In this document: piece by piece, positions 58,206 through 64,000 of the stretch
Position numbering within the stretch: position 1 is the first letter of the stretch
How the letters are laid out: each line of letters opens with the position of its first letter
DNA from: Arachis hypogaea
Lineage: Eukaryota; Streptophyta; Magnoliopsida; Fabales; Fabaceae
Assembly (NCBI RefSeq): GCF_003086295.3
Contig: NC_092054.1
Coordinates: forward strand, 16,131,878-16,195,877
Reading direction: 5' to 3'
DNA: 64,000 bases
Notes under the pieces: generated by a model
What the model saw: only the letters and a program-made list of their open reading frames with translations
The model's database searches: none
Told to the model about the DNA's origin: nothing
Program-made: the position numbers and the translations under genes

Positions 58206-58336
58206 CCTATTACATTATTATGTACTTTTTTAATATAAATTATATTATAAATAAATTGTAGTTTTTAGATATTAAATTTAAATTAAATAAGATAATTCAT
58301 ACATTCAAGTGCCCTAAATTTTAAGAAACCAAATTG

Positions 58337-58338
<2 letters not shown>

Positions 58339-58386
<48 letters not shown>
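58339..58386. repeat. (TA)n microsatellite
   Basis: An uninterrupted TA run of about 24 repeats, followed by a poly-T run at about 58425-58440. Confidence 0.9.
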
Positions 58387-58389
<3 letters not shown>

Positions 58390-58448
58390 AATTCAACTCT
58401 ACTCACTTTCATACCTAATTACGTTTTTTTTTTTTTTTTTGAATATTG

Positions 58449-58560
58449 GAAATATCATAACAAACATGACACTCCTTAGTCCTAACACCAATTTCACTTA
58501 ATTAGAAATATCATAATAAACATGACACTCCTTAGTCCTAACACCGATTTCACTTAATTA
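58449..58560. repeat. Tandem duplication, 2 x 56 bp
   Basis: The unit starting gaaatatcataacaaacatg is followed by a near-identical copy beginning at 58505. Differences are single bases (for example caccaat versus caccgat). Confidence 0.85.
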
Positions 58561-58779
58561 TTCTTTATATTTTATTTTTTATTTCTCACACCTAGTTAAT
58601 TTTACTTAATTGAGTAGAATTAGATACTCAAAATAGACCAGTCAAGATAATTTTTTGCAAGTACATGGTTCTTATTAGGAATAATAACAGTAAAAGAAAA
58701 TGGGAATGCATCAATTTGATGCCTATTTATGTTTATATTATCCCTTTATTCCACAACTTCCGTAGCTACTTTATTAGAG

Positions 58780-59109
58780 GGGAAAGTATGAGGAGCCAAT
58801 GGAATATTTATACAATGTGTATAATGGAGGTTTAGGGAGTATTAGAGATATAATTATTAATGTTATCTTTTTCCATCAGTTGAAGTTTTTGGGATGAGTG
58901 GTATCATGACATGGTATTAGAGCGCTAGATCCGAAAGGTCAAGAGTTCGATCCTTGGTGAACCACAAAATTTGTTTAACATTTTGGGAAGATGTTAATTA
59001 TCGCTAGTACTCGGATGGTTATTCTAGATAGTATGGGGATGTTCATTTTGTAATTCAATAGCCCATTGTACACATTGTACAAATAATCCATTGTCTCCCT
59101 AGCGGGATC
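58780..59109. mobile_element. MITE of about 330 bp with Pol III-like internal boxes
   Basis: Inverted ends (gaggagccaatgga, tttatacaatgtgtataatg versus the reverse complement of cattgtacacattgtacaaa, ccattgtctccc) define a TIR of about 55 bp. The direct repeat ctttattagag flanks it (58769-58779 and 59110-59120), consistent with a 9-11 bp MULE-like target duplication. Inside, tggtattagagcgc (58915 onward) and gagttcgatcc (about 58944) resemble A and B boxes, and the first also resembles a copia primer-binding site. Confidence 0.75.
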
Positions 59110-59120
59110 CTTTATTAGAG

Positions 59121-59348
59121 TGAAGGAGAGAGATACTTTTATAGAGAATAGAATTAGGTTCTGCTGGTCTGATCTCCTTGTTACATAATAAACAATGGAC
59201 AATAATGTTGGTAGATAATGAATGAATATATAGGATTAGAAAGTTAGTTAGCACCGCTGGCAAAGGAGGAAAGTTACATGCCAATTGTCAACAACGAATT
59301 TGTTAGTATAAGAAAGTTATTGTGTAGTGTGGGAAGTTGGTTGTTCTA
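59121..59348. other. Intergenic DNA
   Basis: Nothing supported. Confidence 0.3.
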
Positions 59349-59351
59349 TTA

Positions 59352-59733
59352 GGTAGTGTTTGGTGGAGAGACAGAGACAGAAAGACTGAAACTGAGAGAT
59401 AGAGACTAAGAGACGGAGATTGAAATAAATTTTAATATTCTGTTTGAGACAGAAATTGAAACAAGAATGAAATTCTAATTTAATTTGCACATAAGGTAAA
59501 ATTGGAATTAATTAATTGGAATGAAGGTATTTTAGGTATAAAATGTTATTAAAGTTTCAGTTTCCATTTCTAAAAATTTTAGTCCTTTATGTCCCTACTT
59601 TTTGGAGGTACTGAAATACTGAAATTTAGGGAACAGAGAAAAAAAATTTTAGTACCAACCTCTAAACTAACAAATATGATACTGAGTCTCAGTTTTTCAG
59701 TCTCTGTCTCAATATCTCAAAACAAACGCTATC
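59352..59733. mobile_element. Tourist/Harbinger-like MITE, 382 bp
   Basis: The ends GGTAGTGTTTGGTGGAGAGA and GATAGCGTTTGTTTTGAGAT (reverse complement of the right end) show the TGTTTG pattern of PIF/Harbinger termini. TTA flanks both sides (59349-59351 and 59734-59736). Subterminal 'gagacagagac/gtctctgtctc' words are shared in inverted form. No ORF. Confidence 0.82.
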
Positions 59734-59809
59734 TTAGTGAGGTTAAGTTAACATGCATGTATATAATCTAAGCTTGTACTACAAGCAAACTTCGAAAGAT
59801 AGTGAAAAA

Positions 59810-60700
59810 TAAGGTAAGATTGGTGATTTAAGGGTATGATAAAAAAAAATTGACTATGAAAAATTTTTTGCTTTAGTAGAAAATTTGAAATAATTCTTAG
59901 AATCTTATTAGACTTCGTTTCTAAAAAGCTATGTGTGAGATAGTCACTTGGATTTGAGGGTAAGAAGCATTCATATCATTTTCTGAAATTAAAGAAAGCT
60001 TTGTCGTTTGTATGATTGTAAAAAAATTTTAAGAGTTTGGTGTGATCGGTTTAGCTCCTAGTTAACTTAGAATGGCTTCAGGAGAGACATTTATGGCTCT
60101 ACTAATTTTACACTACATGGTAGCAATGAGGTGTTTCATTGTTTCTATATATACTTATACAATCATATTAGGTGTATATTAAAATTAATCACTAAAATTT
60201 ATTATTAGTATAAAATATATATTAAATATAAAATATAAATTGAAAATGAATTAAAAAATACATATATTTATATACAAATACATAATAATGACTAATTTTA
60301 ATGTATAAATAGTATTTTTGATGCTGATAATATCATCTTTGAAATAAATAAATATCACTTTACATTGTAAACACTTTAAAGATTTTCTGAAAAGTAAGGT
60401 TGAGACAAACATGATGGAAGGACTTAGGTTTTTTTCTTAGACTTTATATCAAGTTATTTACAAATTAAAAAAAGGCATCCACATTCATCAATCTAAGTAG
60501 TATAAAGAACTTTTTTAAAAAATTCTAATTTCAGATACTAAGTCAATAATAACTTCCACAAGCAATCTTTTCAAATCTTAAATGTTAATGAAGATGGAGA
60601 AAATGTTTTTGAAATTGTTTACAAATGAATGATTGAATCAACCATATTATTGCTTACTAATTTTACAAGTGATAATGGCAGGTCTGTTCATTGAAATTTT
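59810..60700 (+). pseudogene. Ty1/copia reverse transcriptase remnant, interrupted by a MITE
   Basis: Heavily frameshifted pieces follow copia order: KGYDKKK (QKEGIDY region), an FLKLKKAL-like piece at about 59978-60005 (HVFKLKKALYGL region), NGF..RDI, then after a 140-bp MITE the DADNIIF piece at about 60318-60340 (YVDD active-site region). FFLGLYIKLF and IHIHQSKYYKELFKKF (about 60433-60520) and a terminal piece to about 60690 follow. No LTR found. Confidence 0.65.
60169..60309. mobile_element. Short AT-rich MITE inside the copia remnant
   Basis: Starts ggtgtatattaaaattaatc and ends gactaattttaatgtata; same family as 7456-7588. It lies between the upstream RT pieces and the DADNIIF piece, so it inserted into the RT gene. 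Confidence 0.75.
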
Positions 60701-62359
60701 TTTTATGTTTGTAGGGAGAGTTCAAAAACTCTTATGATTGTTAATGTGTGTTTAATATTTTTAAATGTATCTGAAATTTTATCATCTCTCAAAATACTGT
60801 TAAATCTTGAGATCAGAAAATGATGTATTAAGTCTTGAGAAAGTAAATACAATAAAAAAATCCGTTTAAATTTCTCTAACAAAACTCAAAATGCTGTATT
60901 AAGTCTTAAAAAAATAAATATAATAAAAAAGTGAAGAGACATCGTAAGTTTTCACTGTTTCATCTTGAAAAATGATCATAAATTCTATTCTAATATTCTT
61001 TAATCAATAATGGCTATTTATCAGGGACATATTATCACAATAACTATGATATATTAATTCAGATTGAACTTTATGTGGATCGAACCATTGTGGTGTATTG
61101 TATTACATGATATAAATTGAAGTTTTAATCATTACGTAAACCTCATTTCAATCACTATATTATTATACATTCTATCTTTCTTATTTGAATCGCATATGAC
61201 ATTTAACTTGAATTTATACCTAGGTTGTTTATACATATATAATAAGTAGTACTTATTCATTAGTTGATCTTTAATTTGAATTGCTTTCTATTATAAATTA
61301 TTATATTTTGATTTAGTATTTGATATTAGAGCTTATTAGTTTATTTTATTGTAATTTTTATCGTTATTATTAGAAGAAAAAGAATGAATTCTACTAAAGA
61401 TAAGTGTAAAAAGACTAGATTAAGAAAAAAAATTAATATTACTATTAAAAAGAGGACAACAAAAAAAATTTATAACTTTCAAATTGATAAAAGGAATATA
61501 AAAAATTTAGAGAAAAGAAAAGTGTTAGCTAATATGACTAATAGATAATCAAAAAAGAAAAAAGATTTTTATTGGTATTAATGAGAACTCAAGAAAAAAT
61601 TGCAAGAATAGAGAATTTATTGCAAGTACTTCATACCTACTAGAACCTATGTTGACTGATGAGTTTGAAAGACTAGATTTTAGAGAAATATCTTTTAATC
61701 CAAATGCATTTCAATGTGGAGTCTCTACTGGTCAAGTTTATTTAAACACAAAGAAATCTATGACACATTCAAGTTGTCATTTATCTTTTGAATGATATGT
61801 GATCAATGAGAAAAAGTTATTTTCTTAATATTTTCAATTTGATATTTTAGAAGATGAATTAGTTTCTGTTAGAGTTGATTATGATTTCAACTACGATGAT
61901 ATTTTTAGTGAGTTTACTATGATAAATTAAAAAATTTTAATGTTATTACTACTATTACTCATTCTTTGAGTTAGTTTAGTATTTAACTTTTCTATTTAAT
62001 ATGCAAGCAGCTTCTCAAAAATTTTACTCTCTAAACGTTAGTTTATATAAAAGTAACGCTGATTTTTAAGAAGGTACTATTATACTATGTTTTTATTATA
62101 TTATTCACGTATATTCATTTTGTCAATTGCTTTTATATATATTTTATTTTAAAGTTAAATTTATTTAATTGAGAAATATTATATTTGATATGATAGAGGT
62201 AATGACCACCAAGAAAATAACTTTCAATTTACATACCCAAGTAAAAAGTTACTTTTTATATATAAATGTTCTTTTTTTATATTGTATATAATAAAAAAAA
62301 TTATCATATAATGTAAATTATTTTGATTTTGATGATCCAATTTTAATTTTTTAAGAGTG
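60701..62359. other. Intergenic DNA with unassigned short frames
   Basis: AT-rich. Around 61610-61790 a short frame (DFREISFNPNAFQCGV) is less AT-rich than its surroundings but I do not recognise it and it is closed by stops. Confidence 0.35.
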
Positions 62360-64000
62360 TTACTACAAAAAAATATTGAGTATCATCAAATTTACCGTCG
62401 CAGGGTAGTGGCAGATTTACCGGCGTAACGACGTCGAATTCATAAGGTTAACTAATTACCGATGGATTCTGCTTTTCGACGGTAAATCTGACGGTAATAT
62501 TTGAAGGAAAAATAAATTAAATTGGCACGTCCTTCATCGTCGGAAAAATCTGAAGATAACTTCAATTAGTAAATGCTACGTTTTGGTATTCCGCAATGGA
62601 TTACCGTCGGAAATTTCGACGGTAAATTTGAATCACAAACCCTCTTCCCCCTAATTTGAAACCATCACCACCATCCCTCTCTCTCTCTGCTTCCAGTGTT
62701 GCCGCCACCACCACCTACCGCCACGACCAAGACCACCACCGTCGGCACCCCCTCTCGGTCGCTCTCAACCCACCATCGACCCCTCCTTCTTCTCCTTCTT
62801 CCCCATCCCCTCTCTGTCTCCTTCCAGTATCACTGTGACCACCATCTGCCACCAGCGCTGAGACTACCACTATCGGCACCCCCTCTCCGTTGCCATCAAC
62901 CCACCGCCGACCCCTCCTTCTTCTCCTTCTTTCCCTCTGCTCCTCTCTCCTCGTGCTGTCAAACGACTCTCGCCCCTGTCATCATTGCGCCGACGCTGCC
63001 TAGCCTTCGGTGAGTTCACCATCCTTCAGCGATCGCCCTTCCACCACCTATAGGCTATAGCTTCGGCGACCACCATTCCGTCGTTCTGCATTCCAGGTTT
63101 TTTTTAACTCTGTTTCTCTTTCTTCTTCAAAATCTATTTTGGTTAGGTTGTTTCATTATTCTAATTTTAGTTAGTTAATTTAGTTAGAGTTATTTTTTTA
63201 TTTTAGTAAATTTTAGGTGGTTAGAGTAGGTTAGTTTTAGGATTATTAATTTGTATTATATTAGTGAAAGTGTTGAAAATTGACTGAATTGATGGATAAT
63301 GCTCCTGATTTTGTGTTGAATATGCTGAAATTGTGGGAATTGATGTTAAAAGACTATTTATTTTGTTGAACAATTACTGAAATTTGGTTGAATAGTATTG
63401 ACTTGAAGAAGAGGCTGACAACTGTTACTTAGTTGCATTGATTGTGCATCTTTGATGTATGTGCTTGCCAAGTGTTCGTTTATATCCCTCTATGTATATT
63501 GTCCATTTTAAATTGTATGTTGTAGCTACCATGTGATTTAGGATGTTTGATTTTTGCTTGGGATAGTTAATTAAATCTATTTGTGATATAGGATTGCAAT
63601 GTGTTGGATATTATTTACTAATTAAGTTTTGTGTATGTATGTTGTGTGTAACTGCCAAGTTGCTTGATTGAAGTATTTTCCACACTTAGTATCTGATTTA
63701 GATCCAATAATGCACATTATGATTGATATGGTTGTATTCTAAGATAGTTGCTATTCAGATCATCAAATGTTGAACATAATATTGTAGCATTAGTTATAGG
63801 AATTACCTAGGTATTGTTATAATTTATTGTTGATTTGTTGTGCTGAATTTCTGTTAATTGGTATGTTGTTTACAAACATTACGACAAGTAGAGGTGCTAC
63901 GGATCAGGCTGTTGGTCGTGGTCATAGCCGTGGTCAGGGAAAAGGGAGGGTTTCTTCTGGTGCCCCCGGAACTTCTGGATCCTCTCCCTCTACTCCGACC
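62360..64000 (+). mobile_element. CACTA element B, 5' part, runs off the window
   Basis: The end ttactacaaaaaaatattga is a degenerate CACTACAAAAA terminus. Subterminal cggtaaatctgacggtaa and accgtcggaaatttcgacgg words follow, then a C-rich leader (62640-63090), an intron-like T-rich stretch and a coding exon. It is collinear with element A at 10964-15054. Confidence 0.8.
63892..64000 (+). CDS. Transposase_24-type protein, first coding exon (partial)
   Basis: The frame reads SRGATDQAVGRGHSRGQGKG followed by RVSSGAPGTSGSSPSTPT, open to the window end. It matches the same exon in element A, where a TAG replaces the Gln of the ADQA segment; this copy keeps Gln, so it may be less decayed. The protein continues outside the window. 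Confidence 0.6.

Noticed and set aside
58915..58927. Copia primer-binding site marking a full LTR element
   Set aside because: No LTR ends or coding sequence surround it, whereas TIRs and a direct flanking repeat define a MITE around it.

Overview
The window is strongly AT-rich plant nuclear DNA, almost certainly from a legume and most likely peanut or a wild relative (genus Arachis). I base this on recalled similarity of several repeats (the 'ggtgaaaactca' MITE, the 'aggtgtatatta' MITE, the Transposase_24-bearing CACTA elements, the gag-pro element with ALNA/VERQ-type repeats), not on a search. It is an intergenic, repeat-dominated region with one apparently intact host gene, a DUF761-family protein at 37781-38380 (+). 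I see no rRNA, tRNA, CRISPR array or prokaryotic feature.

Layout. 1-569: 3' end of a Ty1/copia element (RNase H tail, polypurine tract, LTR). 0.85-9 kb: small elements (a tRNA-type SINE, two hAT-like elements, one with a second SINE nested inside it, a ~1.2 kb inverted repeat, Tourist-like and MULE-like MITEs). 10.8-16.2 kb: a CACTA element with a decayed Transposase_24 gene, flanked by inverted copies of a purine-rich repeat. 17.2-22.3 kb (-): a gypsy-type element reduced to gag-pro, with a 63-bp palindromic repeat in its coding region and a 44-bp-arm hairpin at its primer-binding-site region. 22.5-23.2 kb: a clean hAT MITE. 23.4-29.8 kb: a Mutator-like element with two convergent, broken genes, a plant mobile domain (PMD/MAIN-like) gene (+) and a truncated MuDR-type transposase (-). 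29.9-35.8 kb: copia reverse-transcriptase debris, a MITE with a perfect target duplication, a CACTA end array and a complete small non-autonomous copia-like element, these last two set in a tandemly duplicated host segment.

37.7-38.4 kb: the DUF761 gene with a TATA-like box and a (TC)n 5' leader. 38.4-42.8 kb: anonymous AT-rich DNA. 42.8-43.2 kb: a MITE. 43.25-55.4 kb: the most striking object, a gypsy LTR, leader and start of gag followed by about 15 tandem copies of a ~751-bp gag-derived unit (11.15 kb), then the end of the protease region. The units fall into three types arranged as a trimeric higher-order repeat, with a recombinant unit, an internal deletion and a 29-bp duplication. 55.4-62.3 kb: TE debris, including a MITE with Pol III-like internal boxes, a Tourist MITE and copia RT remains. 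62.36 kb to the end: the 5' part of a second CACTA element related to the one at 11 kb, cut by the window edge.

There is no pathway here. The story is nested transposon insertion, decay and local amplification around one small plant gene.
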